DNA of 64,000 bases from an uncultured Flaviramulus sp. (GTDB taxonomy: Bacteria > Bacteroidota > Bacteroidia > Flavobacteriales > Flavobacteriaceae), in contig CANLXL010000004.1 in NCBI GenBank assembly GCA_947495125.1, positions 20,322-84,321 on the forward strand, given 5' to 3'. A program made the position numbers and the translations under genes. This document shows, one piece after another, positions 34,406 through 42,784 of the stretch (position 1 is the stretch's first letter; the number at the start of each line of letters is the position of its first letter). The notes beneath the pieces were generated by a model, which worked only from the letters and a program-made list of their open reading frames with translations, was not told where the DNA came from and made no database searches.

Positions 34406-35254
34406 ATGAGAAAAATATTAGTTCCTACTGATTTTTCAGAAAATGCAGTAAATGCACTGCAATACGCCTGTGAGCTCTTTAAGTACGATAAATGCCAGTT
34501 TTTTATCATGCATGCGTATCAAGACGATATTTATGTCGATGAATCTTTGATAAAAAAAGAGACATTGGATGAGGTTACTAAAATGGTAAAAAATAAATCT
34601 GAAAAACAGTTAGAAGAAACTCTGGAACATCTTAAAAAAATATCACCAAACCCAAGGCATACTTATAATGTAATAGCGTCCAATAATATATTATTGGATG
34701 AAGCTGATAACATCGTAGATGAAGAAAATATAGATATCATTGTTATGGGAACCCGTGGTAAGACCAACGACCAGAAACTAACCTTTGGAAGCCATACACT
34801 GCAAGTTTTAAAATATGTGCAATGTCCGGTACTGGCAATTCCGGAAAATTACAGATACAGACAGCCAAAAAACATACTGTTTCCTACAAATTATATGATT
34901 CCTTATAAGAGGCGAGAGTTGAAGCTATTATGCGAAATGGTATCGCCTTATAGAGCGCAGATAGATATGTTATACATTTCTAAAAGAAAAACACTCTCCA
35001 TGCGGCAGCAGGACAACCTGAATTTTATTAAAAGTGAATTATCAAAAAATAACCTCAATTTTAAAACAGTAAATAATACACACATCATAAATGCGATCTA
35101 CAGGTACATTAAAGAAAATAGCACGGATATGTTGGTCATGGTAAATTCCAGGCACTCTTTTTTAGAAAATATTTTGTTCCAATCAACTATAGATAAGTTG
35201 AGCCTGTATATAGATATTCCCTTTCTGGCATTGCAGAACATGAGACGTTGTTAA
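34406..35254 (+). CDS. Universal stress protein, two Usp domains (copy 2 of 5)
   Basis: 282 residues from the ATG at 34406 (RKILVPTDFSENAVNALQYA). An in-frame ATG at 34352 would add 18 residues that do not fit the family and would overlap the -7 element. The first Usp domain carries VMGTRGKTNDQKLTFGSH (G-x2-G-x9-G-S); the second is degenerate. It starts a run of genes with short gaps (25, 4 and 66 bp) through the next three USP genes. Confidence 0.92.
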   Translation: MRKILVPTDFSENAVNALQYACELFKYDKCQFFIMHAYQDDIYVDESLIKKETLDEVTKMVKNKSEKQLEETLEHLKKISPNPRHTYNVIASNNILLDEADNIVDEENIDIIVMGTRGKTNDQKLTFGSHTLQVLKYVQCPVLAIPENYRYRQPKNILFPTNYMIPYKRRELKLLCEMVSPYRAQIDMLYISKRKTLSMRQQDNLNFIKSELSKNNLNFKTVNNTHIINAIYRYIKENSTDMLVMVNSRHSFLENILFQSTIDKLSLYIDIPFLALQNMRRC

Positions 35255-35279
35255 ATCATTTAAATTAAAATTTAAGACC

Positions 35280-36122
35280 ATGAAAAAAATACTTTTACCC
35301 ACAGATTTTTCCAAGAATTCATGGAATACTATAAAATATGCGCTTGAGCTATTTAAACACCAAGAATGCAACTTTACATTGTTAAATACATATACTCCAA
35401 TTATTTATCAAGTAGAACATATGCAATTGGGGTCTGCCCAACTGGGGCTTCTCGAGACTTTACAAAGCGTATCTGAGAATGGATTGGACGAGATGGAGCA
35501 AAAGATGCTAACCCATTTTAAAAATCCGAAACATACCTATTCTAAAATTTCTTCATTTAATACGCTCACTACAGAGATCAAAGAACTTTTTAATGGCAAT
35601 ACCATGGATCTAATTGTTATGGGTACCAAAGGAGCCACAGGAGCAAAAGAAGTGTTGTTTGGTACCAATACCGTTCATATTATAAAAAACGCGCAATGTC
35701 CGGTACTGGCTGTTCCTGATGATTTTTCATTTGAAGCCCCTCACGAAGTCCTGTTTCCATCAGATTATGAGGTCGATTTTCAGGAAAAACATGTACAGCC
35801 AATTCTGGATATAGTAACACCTTATAAGGCAAGAATAAATTTTTTAAACGCATCCTATGGATACGATCTATCTGATTTGCAAGAGAAAAACAGACGTAAG
35901 TTAGATGATTACTTTAAGGATATGGCGCATATATTTCACAGTGTGAGCAACCAAAATGTACAAGAAGCTATTAATAAGTTTCAATTAAAAAACCGAATTA
36001 ATTTACTGGTTATGATCAATAATAAACATTCGTTTTTCGAAAATCTGTTTTTTAAATCGACAATAAAACAAATAGGTTTCCATTTGAATATCCCATTTTT
36101 AGTCATCCCATCAAAAACTTAA
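35280..36122 (+). CDS. Universal stress protein, two Usp domains (copy 3 of 5)
   Basis: 280 residues; start KKILLPTDFSKNSWNTIKYA. The first domain keeps the nucleotide signature VMGTKGATGAKEVLFGTN; the second lacks it. It lies 25 bp after copy 2 with no box of its own, so it is probably co-transcribed with it. The C-terminal segment NNKHSFFENLFFKSTIKQIG, repeated with changes in the other copies, marks a common ancestor of the five genes. Confidence 0.93.
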   Translation: MKKILLPTDFSKNSWNTIKYALELFKHQECNFTLLNTYTPIIYQVEHMQLGSAQLGLLETLQSVSENGLDEMEQKMLTHFKNPKHTYSKISSFNTLTTEIKELFNGNTMDLIVMGTKGATGAKEVLFGTNTVHIIKNAQCPVLAVPDDFSFEAPHEVLFPSDYEVDFQEKHVQPILDIVTPYKARINFLNASYGYDLSDLQEKNRRKLDDYFKDMAHIFHSVSNQNVQEAINKFQLKNRINLLVMINNKHSFFENLFFKSTIKQIGFHLNIPFLVIPSKT

Positions 36123-36126
36123 TAAC

Positions 36127-36966
36127 ATGCAAACTACGAGAACACATATTTTACTCCCCACAGATTTTTCAGACAATGCCTGGAGCGCTGCAGTATATGC
36201 TTTAAAGCTTTATGCTGAACAAGAATGCACCTTTTATTTCTTACACTCAACGAAAATGAAGGTATCGACCATGTCTAATTTTTCGAATAAGCTTTTAAAA
36301 GTCATGAACGATGAAGCCAGGAAGGCCTTGTTAGAATTAAAGCAAACCGCGGAAGCATCAAATGCAAATCCCAATCATGATTTTGAGATTATCTTAAGTT
36401 CGGACGATTTGATAGATACCATCGAACATATTGTGAAGATGTATCAAATAAACCTTGTTATTATGGGAACAAAGGGAGCAACCGGAGCTAAGGAATTTTT
36501 CTTTGGAAGTAATACGGTAAAGATCGCAAAGAAGATGAGGCTTTGCCCAATTTTGATTGTTCCCGAAGAATTTGATTTCGAAACTCCAAAACAAATTGCT
36601 TTTTCAACAGATTTTAATCGCTTTTATGGCGATAAAGAATTAAAACCACTGAAACAACTGGCGAGCTTGTATGATTCGAAAATCAGGATTGTTCATATTA
36701 ATGAGAAAGAACATTTAGATGGGATACAAGACTATAATCTAAACGTCCTTAAGGAGAATTTTAAAGATTATGAACATAGTTTTCATTGGATGCCGGATTA
36801 TTCTAAAAAAGTAACAGAAATTAATGATTTTATTGAAGAGTTAAAAATAGATATACTGGCCATGGTTAGTTATAAGCGCAGTTTTATCGAGAGCATTGTT
36901 AATGAACCTGTTATAAAAAAGATTGGGTTTCGCCCTATAGTTCCATTCCTGGTAATCCCGGATTAA
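36127..36966 (+). CDS. Universal stress protein, two Usp domains (copy 4 of 5)
   Basis: 279 residues; start THILLPTDFSDNAWSAAVYA. The nucleotide signature VMGTKGATGAKEFFFGSN is in the first domain; the second domain is degenerate. The start is 4 bp after the stop of copy 3, so the two are translationally close. It is followed by a separate Fnr-like promoter for copy 5. Confidence 0.93.
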   Translation: MQTTRTHILLPTDFSDNAWSAAVYALKLYAEQECTFYFLHSTKMKVSTMSNFSNKLLKVMNDEARKALLELKQTAEASNANPNHDFEIILSSDDLIDTIEHIVKMYQINLVIMGTKGATGAKEFFFGSNTVKIAKKMRLCPILIVPEEFDFETPKQIAFSTDFNRFYGDKELKPLKQLASLYDSKIRIVHINEKEHLDGIQDYNLNVLKENFKDYEHSFHWMPDYSKKVTEINDFIEELKIDILAMVSYKRSFIESIVNEPVIKKIGFRPIVPFLVIPD

Positions 36967-36968
36967 GC

Positions 36969-37011
36969 TGATGAATATCATTGCCATACGTTGATATCCA
37001 GACTATATTGA
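36969..37011 (+). promoter_or_regulatory. Fnr-like box plus -7 element, fifth USP gene
   Basis: TGATGAATATCA (36969-36980), 23 bp, then TATATTGA (37004-37011). The box starts 2 bp after the stop codon of copy 4 and its centre is 58.5 bp before the start at 37033. Confidence 0.8.
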
Positions 37012-37032
37012 CAGTAAGTTATTCAAACAATA

Positions 37033-37890
37033 ATGATGATGAAACATATATTATTACCCACAGATTTTTCTAAAAATGCATGGCTCGCCATACGTTATGC
37101 ATTGAAATTATATAAGAATGAACGCTGTGTTTTTTACATTCTAAACGTTTTTTCTGCCACTTCGAATATTGTAGACAGTCTTCTAAATATGGAACCCGGC
37201 AGTGAGCTCTATGAAAATGCCAGGATAGATTCAGAAGACGGGTTGGTAAAAATCTTAAACACGATTACATTAATGGAGAATAAAAGTGCCGAACATTCTT
37301 TTGTTCCCATTTCGGTATTCAATAACCCATTAGAGGCCATTAAAAATGTCGTTGAAGAAAAGGATATAGAAATGATTGTTATGGGAACCAGGGGAGAAAC
37401 TAATTCAAGAAAGCTTGTCTATGGGCGCACAGCCTTAAACGTTATGGAAAAGGTAAGGAACTGTCCGGTGATCGTAGTTCCTGAACAGGCAAAACAGAAA
37501 TTACCTCAAGAAATTGTATTTCCAACCAGTTACAAAACACATTTTAAAAGAAGAGAATTGAAACATATGGTTGATGTTGCTAAAACCTGTAAGGCGTCCA
37601 TTAGAATATTACATATTGTTAAACAAAGTAAGTTAAATAAGAAACAGCTCGACAATAAAAAATTATTAGAGCGCGCTTTTGAGGAGATTGATTATTCATT
37701 TCACGCTTTGAGCCATATGGAAATACCAACAGCAATAAATTGTTTTGTTGAAAGTAGAAATAGTGATATGATAGCCTTTATTAATAAGAAGCATGCCTTT
37801 TTCGGAAGTATTTTAGCGCAACCCTTGGTAAAAGATTTAGCCTACCATTCTAAAGTTCCGATACTGGTAATGCACGACTTGAGAAATTAA
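37033..37890 (+). CDS. Universal stress protein, two Usp domains (copy 5 of 5)
   Basis: 285 residues; start KHILLPTDFSKNAWLAIRYA (Met 2 or 3 may be the true start). First domain signature VMGTRGETNSRKLVYGRT has Arg in place of the Ser after the last Gly, so ATP binding may be altered. The second domain is degenerate as in the other copies. It begins a unit that continues with the 135-residue protein, the nuclease and the RNase genes. Confidence 0.92.
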   Translation: MMMKHILLPTDFSKNAWLAIRYALKLYKNERCVFYILNVFSATSNIVDSLLNMEPGSELYENARIDSEDGLVKILNTITLMENKSAEHSFVPISVFNNPLEAIKNVVEEKDIEMIVMGTRGETNSRKLVYGRTALNVMEKVRNCPVIVVPEQAKQKLPQEIVFPTSYKTHFKRRELKHMVDVAKTCKASIRILHIVKQSKLNKKQLDNKKLLERAFEEIDYSFHALSHMEIPTAINCFVESRNSDMIAFINKKHAFFGSILAQPLVKDLAYHSKVPILVMHDLRN

Positions 37891-37901
37891 AAAAAAAGAG
37901 C

Positions 37902-38309
37902 ATGAAAAATTCAGGAGTTTGGCTGGACAAAGAAAAAGCCCATATTATTACCATTGAAAAGGAAAACGAAATGTTTGAAACAATCTATTCCGAGATTGAG
38001 AATTACAATGTCTCCGGGGGTTCCGGTACACGATTTAAAGGAGGTCCGCAGGATGTTGTTCAGGACAGTAAATATTTAAACCGTGAAAAGCAACAGCTAA
38101 AATTATATTTTAAAAACATTATACCTCATATAAAACAATCCCATAAAATTGCCATTTTCGGACCAGCAGAAACATTTCAAAAGTTTAAAAAGGAGCTGGA
38201 AGAAAATTATACCGAGATAAATGCTAAAGTGATCAATATAGCAAGAGCGGACAGCATGACTAACAATCAAATAAAGGCATTGATTAGAGATTATTTCAAA
38301 AAGCATTAA
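37902..38309 (+). CDS. Conserved protein of unknown function, possibly eRF1/Pelota-like fold
   Basis: 135 residues: a beta start (KNSGVWLDKEKAHIITI), a central basic region (GSGTRFKGGPQDVV) and an alpha/beta end with HKIAIFGPAETFQKFKKEL and MTNNQIKALIRDYF. The late part recalls eRF1 domain 3-like (BaeRF) proteins, in which GP-x-E-x-K-x2-F is common, but I cannot confirm this. No signal peptide. It lies 11 bp after the last USP gene and 28 bp before the nuclease gene; a role at stalled ribosomes in dormancy is a guess only. Confidence 0.65.
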   Translation: MKNSGVWLDKEKAHIITIEKENEMFETIYSEIENYNVSGGSGTRFKGGPQDVVQDSKYLNREKQQLKLYFKNIIPHIKQSHKIAIFGPAETFQKFKKELEENYTEINAKVINIARADSMTNNQIKALIRDYFKKH

Positions 38310-38337
38310 CAACACGCTCACAATTTTTCGTTGCTAA

Positions 38338-39189
38338 ATGAAGCAGGACAATATTCATATCATTAAATCTTCAGGGGAAAAAGTAAAGTTTTCTTTAGGA
38401 AAACTCCGTAATTCTCTTAAGCGTACAGGAGCCGATAATGCCATCGTTGAATCCATAATAGAAAAGGTAATGGCGGAGTTGTATCAAGGCATTTCAACAA
38501 AAGAAATCTATAATCGCGCATTTGCTTTATTGAGAAACAAAAAAAGCTATCTGGCATCAAAATACAAGCTCAAAAAGGCGATCTACGAATTAGGCCCTAC
38601 AGGCTTTCCCTTTGAGCGTTTTGTTAGCGCCATTTTAAAATATTCAGGCTATAAAACAGAGGTTGGTAAAATATTGCAAGGCCGGTGCGTCACTCATGAA
38701 ATAGATGTGATCGCCCATAAAAATAATAAAACGACCATAGTAGAATGCAAATTTCATAGTGAGCAAGGTCTTAATTGCAATGTAAAAATCCCATTGTATA
38801 TAAACTCGCGCTATCAGGATGTAAGCAGCTTTTGGAATACCAATGTAAAAAACGAAACCACCTTGTCTAAGGGGTGGGTGGTAACCAATACAAGATTTAC
38901 CAAAGATGCCCTCCAATACGGAAATTGCTGTGGTTTGTATTTATTGAGCTGGGACTATCCGAAAAATGATGGGTTAAAAGATAGAATTGATAGATTGGGA
39001 TTATATCCAATAACGGTATCTACATTGCTCACCAATAGAGAGAAGCAGTTTTTGTTAAGCAGAGATATGGTATTATGCAGAGCATTGATCGGAGATGTAT
39101 TTTATTTAGACCATTTGGGAATTTCAGACCTAAGGAAGAAGAAAATATTGAATGAAATAAACCAGTTATGTGCCACCCAAAGTCGTTGA
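38338..39189 (+). CDS. ATP-cone domain fused to Mrr-like restriction endonuclease domain
   Basis: 283 residues. The first 90 form an ATP-cone (IIKSSGEKVKFSLGKLRNSL, KEIYNRAFALL), a nucleotide-sensing module best known from ribonucleotide reductase and NrdR. After a linker, FPFERFVSAILKYSGYKTEV leads into a PD-(D/E)xK nuclease with EIDVIAHKNNKTTIVECKFH carrying the Asp and the E-x-K pair. A C-terminal helical part (about 215-283) follows. It may cut DNA under control of ATP or dATP level. Unlike most defence nucleases it sits in a stress operon and not in a restriction locus. Confidence 0.82.
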   Translation: MKQDNIHIIKSSGEKVKFSLGKLRNSLKRTGADNAIVESIIEKVMAELYQGISTKEIYNRAFALLRNKKSYLASKYKLKKAIYELGPTGFPFERFVSAILKYSGYKTEVGKILQGRCVTHEIDVIAHKNNKTTIVECKFHSEQGLNCNVKIPLYINSRYQDVSSFWNTNVKNETTLSKGWVVTNTRFTKDALQYGNCCGLYLLSWDYPKNDGLKDRIDRLGLYPITVSTLLTNREKQFLLSRDMVLCRALIGDVFYLDHLGISDLRKKKILNEINQLCATQSR

Positions 39190-39190
39190 T

Positions 39191-40564
39191 ATGGAAAGCT
39201 TGGCCAGAATCAGTTTTTTAGGTGCTTCCGGAGTCGTTACCGGCTCCAAATTTCTAATTGAAACTTCAGAGCAAAATATACTAATCGATTGTGGGATGTT
39301 TCAGGGGTTAAAAGAACTTAGGAAACTAAATTGGAATGCCTTTCCGGTAAACGCAGAAACTATAGATGTGGTTTTGATTACACACGGTCATTTAGACCAT
39401 GTAGGCTATTTGCCACGACTAATAAAACAAGGGTATACCGGAAGAATTATAGGAACGGCTCCTACATTGGCCATCGCAGAAACCATACTTATGGATAGTG
39501 CAAAGATCCATGAAGAAGAAGCCGAAAAGGCTAATAAAGAAAAGTATACGAAACATCACCCTGCTTTACCATTTTACACCAAGACAGATGTCGAAAATAC
39601 CATCCGATTATTTCAAACTGAGGTACTGGACAAGTGGGTATCGCTGTCGGATCATATAGCGTATCGTTTTCAATATAACGGACATATTATCGGAGCGACA
39701 TTTATTGAATTAGATATTCATGGAAAACGCTTTGTATTTTCCGGAGATATTGGAAGAAGAAATGATTATTTATTGGCCGATCCCAAACACCCTGAATGGG
39801 CAGATTTTTTATTTATTGAAAGCACCTATGGTGATAAACAACATCCGGAAGAAGATATAGAACTGTTACTTTCTGAAATAATAATGGAAACAATCCATAA
39901 GCAGGGAAACCTGATTATTCCAAGTTTTGCCGTTGAGCGCCTGCAGGTTTTGATGTATCTCATTTGGAGCTTGTACCGAAAACACAGGATTCCTAATATT
40001 CCCATTTTTATCGATAGCCCTATGGGAAATAACGTTTTAGATGTTTTTAAGCGCTTTCCGAAGTGGCATAAATTATCGGTTACCGATTATAATGTCATGT
40101 GTAATCATATCAATATCATTCGATCCTATAGGGAAACCTGGGAAACTATCGACGATCAACGCTCCAAGATCATAATAGCAGGAAGTGGCATGGTAACCGG
40201 AGGTAGAGTATTAACCTATTTACAGCAACTTATAGACGTGCCTTCAACGACGGTTTTATTGGTAGGTTATCAGGCCGCAGGTACCCGGGGTCGGCAGCTA
40301 TTGGACGGAGCGAAAACCATTAAGTTTTTCGGAAAGCATTATCCCGTGAAAGCCTCTATAAAAAGCATTGAAAGTCTTTCGGCGCATGCCGATCAACAAG
40401 ATCTGTTAAACTGGATGAAAAGAATTAAAAACATCCCGGAAAAAGTGTTTCTCGTTCATGGTGAATCCATGGCATTGGACACCTTCAAAGCCAAGATAAA
40501 AGATACTTTTAATTGGAATGTATCTATCCCTGAACTTAATGAGGTCGTAAAATTAATGATCTGA
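39191..40564 (+). CDS. Beta-CASP metallo-beta-lactamase RNase
   Basis: 457 residues from the ATG at 39191 (the in-frame ATG at 39170 overlaps the previous gene and adds no conserved residues). MBL motif THGHLDHVGYL (HxHxDH), FVFSGDIGRR with a metal Asp, then the beta-CASP part: SGSGMVTGGRVLTYL-like region (read as GSGMVTGGRVLTYL), SAHADQQDLLNW and VHGE. It is of the CPSF-73/YsiF-like group of RNA exo- or endonucleases. Placed after the ATP-cone nuclease with 1 bp spacing, it probably takes part in RNA turnover under stress. Confidence 0.9.
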   Translation: MESLARISFLGASGVVTGSKFLIETSEQNILIDCGMFQGLKELRKLNWNAFPVNAETIDVVLITHGHLDHVGYLPRLIKQGYTGRIIGTAPTLAIAETILMDSAKIHEEEAEKANKEKYTKHHPALPFYTKTDVENTIRLFQTEVLDKWVSLSDHIAYRFQYNGHIIGATFIELDIHGKRFVFSGDIGRRNDYLLADPKHPEWADFLFIESTYGDKQHPEEDIELLLSEIIMETIHKQGNLIIPSFAVERLQVLMYLIWSLYRKHRIPNIPIFIDSPMGNNVLDVFKRFPKWHKLSVTDYNVMCNHINIIRSYRETWETIDDQRSKIIIAGSGMVTGGRVLTYLQQLIDVPSTTVLLVGYQAAGTRGRQLLDGAKTIKFFGKHYPVKASIKSIESLSAHADQQDLLNWMKRIKNIPEKVFLVHGESMALDTFKAKIKDTFNWNVSIPELNEVVKLMI

Positions 40565-40584
40565 AAACAACAAACTTATCAAAA

Positions 40585-40992
40585 ATGAGAACGTATAAAA
40601 GCTTTAATAAAGATAAAACCATTGAAGCGTTGGAATATGATATGTTACAGTATTCTGAAAGGCTGCTGCATATAAAAGCAGAGCAGGACTTCTATAGCAC
40701 TTTGGTTAATGCGCCTATTTTTAAGCCCCGTACAGCCAATTTGTTTGAAAAACTTGAGCAGTTTAAAAGGCAAATACAGCAAACGAAAACGCTTAGCTCC
40801 GGTTTGTTAAATGAAATAAGCACTCATATAAATAAAATTAATAATAAAACGGAATGGAAAGATCTAGGATACCGTAATTCCTTGGTAACCGGGCATGACG
40901 TACTGGAACATAAGATTCATGACTTTTTTGTAAAAACGGCAGATTCTAAGTCACAATTACTTCAATACATTCAAAGCGTTCTTTTAGATTAA
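40585..40992 (+). CDS. Helical protein of unknown function (paralogue of 41627-42070)
   Basis: 135 residues, predicted all-helical, no signal. The segment YSERLLHIKAEQDFYSTLV resembles WLSELRFIKDEQRFFENLI of the gene at 41627, so the two are distant paralogues around Hsp20. Function unknown. It lies 20 bp after the RNase gene and is the last of that unit, ahead of the Hsp20 promoter. Confidence 0.72.
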   Translation: MRTYKSFNKDKTIEALEYDMLQYSERLLHIKAEQDFYSTLVNAPIFKPRTANLFEKLEQFKRQIQQTKTLSSGLLNEISTHINKINNKTEWKDLGYRNSLVTGHDVLEHKIHDFFVKTADSKSQLLQYIQSVLLD

Positions 40993-41029
40993 ATGATGGT
41001 TATAGCACCATTCTGTTTTTTTTGTAAAC

Positions 41030-41072
41030 TGATATATATCATTGCGTTAGCCTTGGTTAATAATTAAATTCA
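41030..41072 (+). promoter_or_regulatory. Fnr-like box plus -7 element, hsp20 promoter
   Basis: Perfect palindrome TGATATATATCA (41030-41041), 23 bp, then TAAATTCA (41065-41072). The box centre is 76.5 bp before the Hsp20 start. Confidence 0.78.
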
Positions 41073-41111
41073 TGCTTAAAATAAAGTATTAATATCTTAA
41101 ATTATTAAAAA

Positions 41112-41561
41112 ATGACACTTATCAAATTTAAAAACAGAAACAGATTGTTCCCTTGGAATAATGGCGGCTTAAAAAGCTTTTTAAGCTCCGATGAATTCTT
41201 TAATGATGATTTTTTTGATGAAGATAGCTTAATGCCGGCTATGAACGTCAAAGAGCACGATGACGATTTTGAAATAGAATTCGCTGCTCCGGGTTTTTCA
41301 AAAAAAGATTTTGAAGTAACCATCGATGAAGATATACTCAATGTATGTGGTGAAAAAAGTAAAGAATCTGAAGAAGAGGAGGAAGGCTATACCCGCAAGG
41401 AATTTAGCTATAATTCTTTTAAACGATCATTAAAATTGCCTAATACCGTTAATCTGGATCAGGATGTAAAGGCCACTTACAAAAATGGTATTTTAAAATT
41501 AAATCTTCAAAAGCATGATGAGGCTAAGGTTGCTCCTAAAAAGGTAATTGAAATTGTTTAG
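41112..41561 (+). CDS. Small heat shock protein Hsp20/alpha-crystallin
   Basis: 149 residues with the alpha-crystallin domain at about 38-140: VKEHDDDFEIEFAAPGFSKK, the YTRKEFSYNSFKRSLKLP beta strands and AxYKNGILKLNL before the end, plus the usual C-terminal I-x-V (VIEIV). It would hold unfolding proteins for refolding by DnaK/CbpA. It is the only gene of this type in the window and has an Fnr-like promoter. A terminator follows 9 bp after the stop. Confidence 0.93.
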   Translation: MTLIKFKNRNRLFPWNNGGLKSFLSSDEFFNDDFFDEDSLMPAMNVKEHDDDFEIEFAAPGFSKKDFEVTIDEDILNVCGEKSKESEEEEEGYTRKEFSYNSFKRSLKLPNTVNLDQDVKATYKNGILKLNLQKHDEAKVAPKKVIEIV

Positions 41562-41570
41562 TCTTAGATA

Positions 41571-41608
41571 AAGCAGAAAGTGGCTGAACCTTTACTTTCT
41601 GCTTTTCA
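41571..41608 (+). terminator. Terminator after hsp20
   Basis: Inverted repeat AAGCAGAAAGT (41571-41581) and ACTTTCTGCTT (41594-41604), followed by a T-rich tail. It separates hsp20 from the helical protein gene, which must be read through or have its own promoter. Confidence 0.8.
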
Positions 41609-41626
41609 TTTTTAAAAATAATCGCT

Positions 41627-42070
41627 ATGAGAACCGCAGATAAAAGACCTAAATATGTAGAATGGCTTAATGCCGATGTGATACACGAGGCATCCAGAAA
41701 TTGGTTGTCGGAATTACGCTTTATTAAAGACGAACAACGCTTTTTTGAAAACCTTATAAAATCGTATACCCTTCAGTTAATAGATTCGGAACGTTTTTCA
41801 AACAGCAAAAAACTCGTAGCCAGACTGGATGCTTTACAAAAGAAAAACAAAGCCTTCATTGAAACGGTGAAATCTCACGAAAATGAACTTTTAATCATGG
41901 TAGATGGTTTGGACCAATTGAAAAAAGAGGACGCTTATAAGACCAAACACAGGGCGCTTATAGTTGATATCAATAAATATTTTAAGACGTATAGGAGTCT
42001 TAAAAAGCGTTTGTTTGACACGATTGACGATATCATGAAGCATGAAAAACAAAAGCGCTTACTTCAATAG
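41627..42070 (+). CDS. Helical protein of unknown function (paralogue of 40585-40992)
   Basis: 147 residues, all-helical and charged, no signal. WLSELRFIKDEQRFFENLIK is the segment shared with the gene at 40585. No known family recognised. It starts only 20 bp after the hsp20 terminator, so read-through expression is likely. It is followed 24 bp later by the first of two paired lipoprotein genes. Confidence 0.72.
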   Translation: MRTADKRPKYVEWLNADVIHEASRNWLSELRFIKDEQRFFENLIKSYTLQLIDSERFSNSKKLVARLDALQKKNKAFIETVKSHENELLIMVDGLDQLKKEDAYKTKHRALIVDINKYFKTYRSLKKRLFDTIDDIMKHEKQKRLLQ

Positions 42071-42094
42071 CTCATAATCTTAAAAATCATCAAA

Positions 42095-42763
42095 ATGAAA
42101 TACCTGACCGGGATACTCTTAATTTTTTTACTATGTTCCTGTTCTTCTGTTGAGTTGGTAGAACATTGGAAGAATCCGGATATCGATTTCTATGAACCTA
42201 ATAAGGTTTTAGTGGTTGGTATGACCTCTCATGTTGAAGCCAGACAAAAGTTTGAGCAGCAGCTAAAAGACGAATATGAAGCAAGAGGTATTGAAACGGT
42301 AAGGAGCTTGGATCTTTTTGGCCCGGCTTTTAGTACCGAAAAAATGACTAAAGCTGATTTGAAAGCCATGGAAAATGATCTTATCAATGATGGCTTCGAC
42401 ACCGTTTTGTTTACCAAAGTTATGGGTGTCGAGGATATCATTGAATACAAGAGTAATTATGACGGGTATGACGAAACCTATAGAAGGTTTAATGAAGAGT
42501 ATTTAAAATATCAGGATATTTATTACAATCCGGATTATTATGAAGCCTATACGGTGTATCATGTGGAGACATCCATGTATTGTCTTTGTCCGACTAAAGA
42601 CCGAGCCTTAATCTGGAAAGGTTATATTGATATTACAGACCCCCAATCTATTGACGATACTGTAAACGACTATGTCAGGTTGGTTATAATCGTTTTGGAA
42701 GAACAGCAACTGATCACTCCAAAAATCTTCAAAGAGGAAGACATTGCTGAAGAAACCATTTAA
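42095..42763 (+). CDS. DUF4136-like lipoprotein (first of a tandem pair)
   Basis: 222 residues with a lipoprotein signal (LLIFLLCSCSSVELVEHW). The pattern W-K-N-P near the start, VLVVGMTSHVEARQKFEQQL and a C-terminal VNDYVRLVIIVLEEQQLI resemble outer-membrane-associated DUF4136-type lipoproteins. Function unknown. It is a tandem duplicate of the next gene (CSSVRLTESWRNP..., LIVGVTSDLEARAAFEFEL). Confidence 0.75.
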   Translation: MKYLTGILLIFLLCSCSSVELVEHWKNPDIDFYEPNKVLVVGMTSHVEARQKFEQQLKDEYEARGIETVRSLDLFGPAFSTEKMTKADLKAMENDLINDGFDTVLFTKVMGVEDIIEYKSNYDGYDETYRRFNEEYLKYQDIYYNPDYYEAYTVYHVETSMYCLCPTKDRALIWKGYIDITDPQSIDDTVNDYVRLVIIVLEEQQLITPKIFKEEDIAEETI

Positions 42764-42784
42764 TAATTTTATAGTACAAATGCG

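Noticed and set aside
38338..39189. Type IV restriction system
   Set aside because: The Mrr-like nuclease has no methyltransferase or McrB-type partner and lies in a stress operon, so defence is not the simplest reading.
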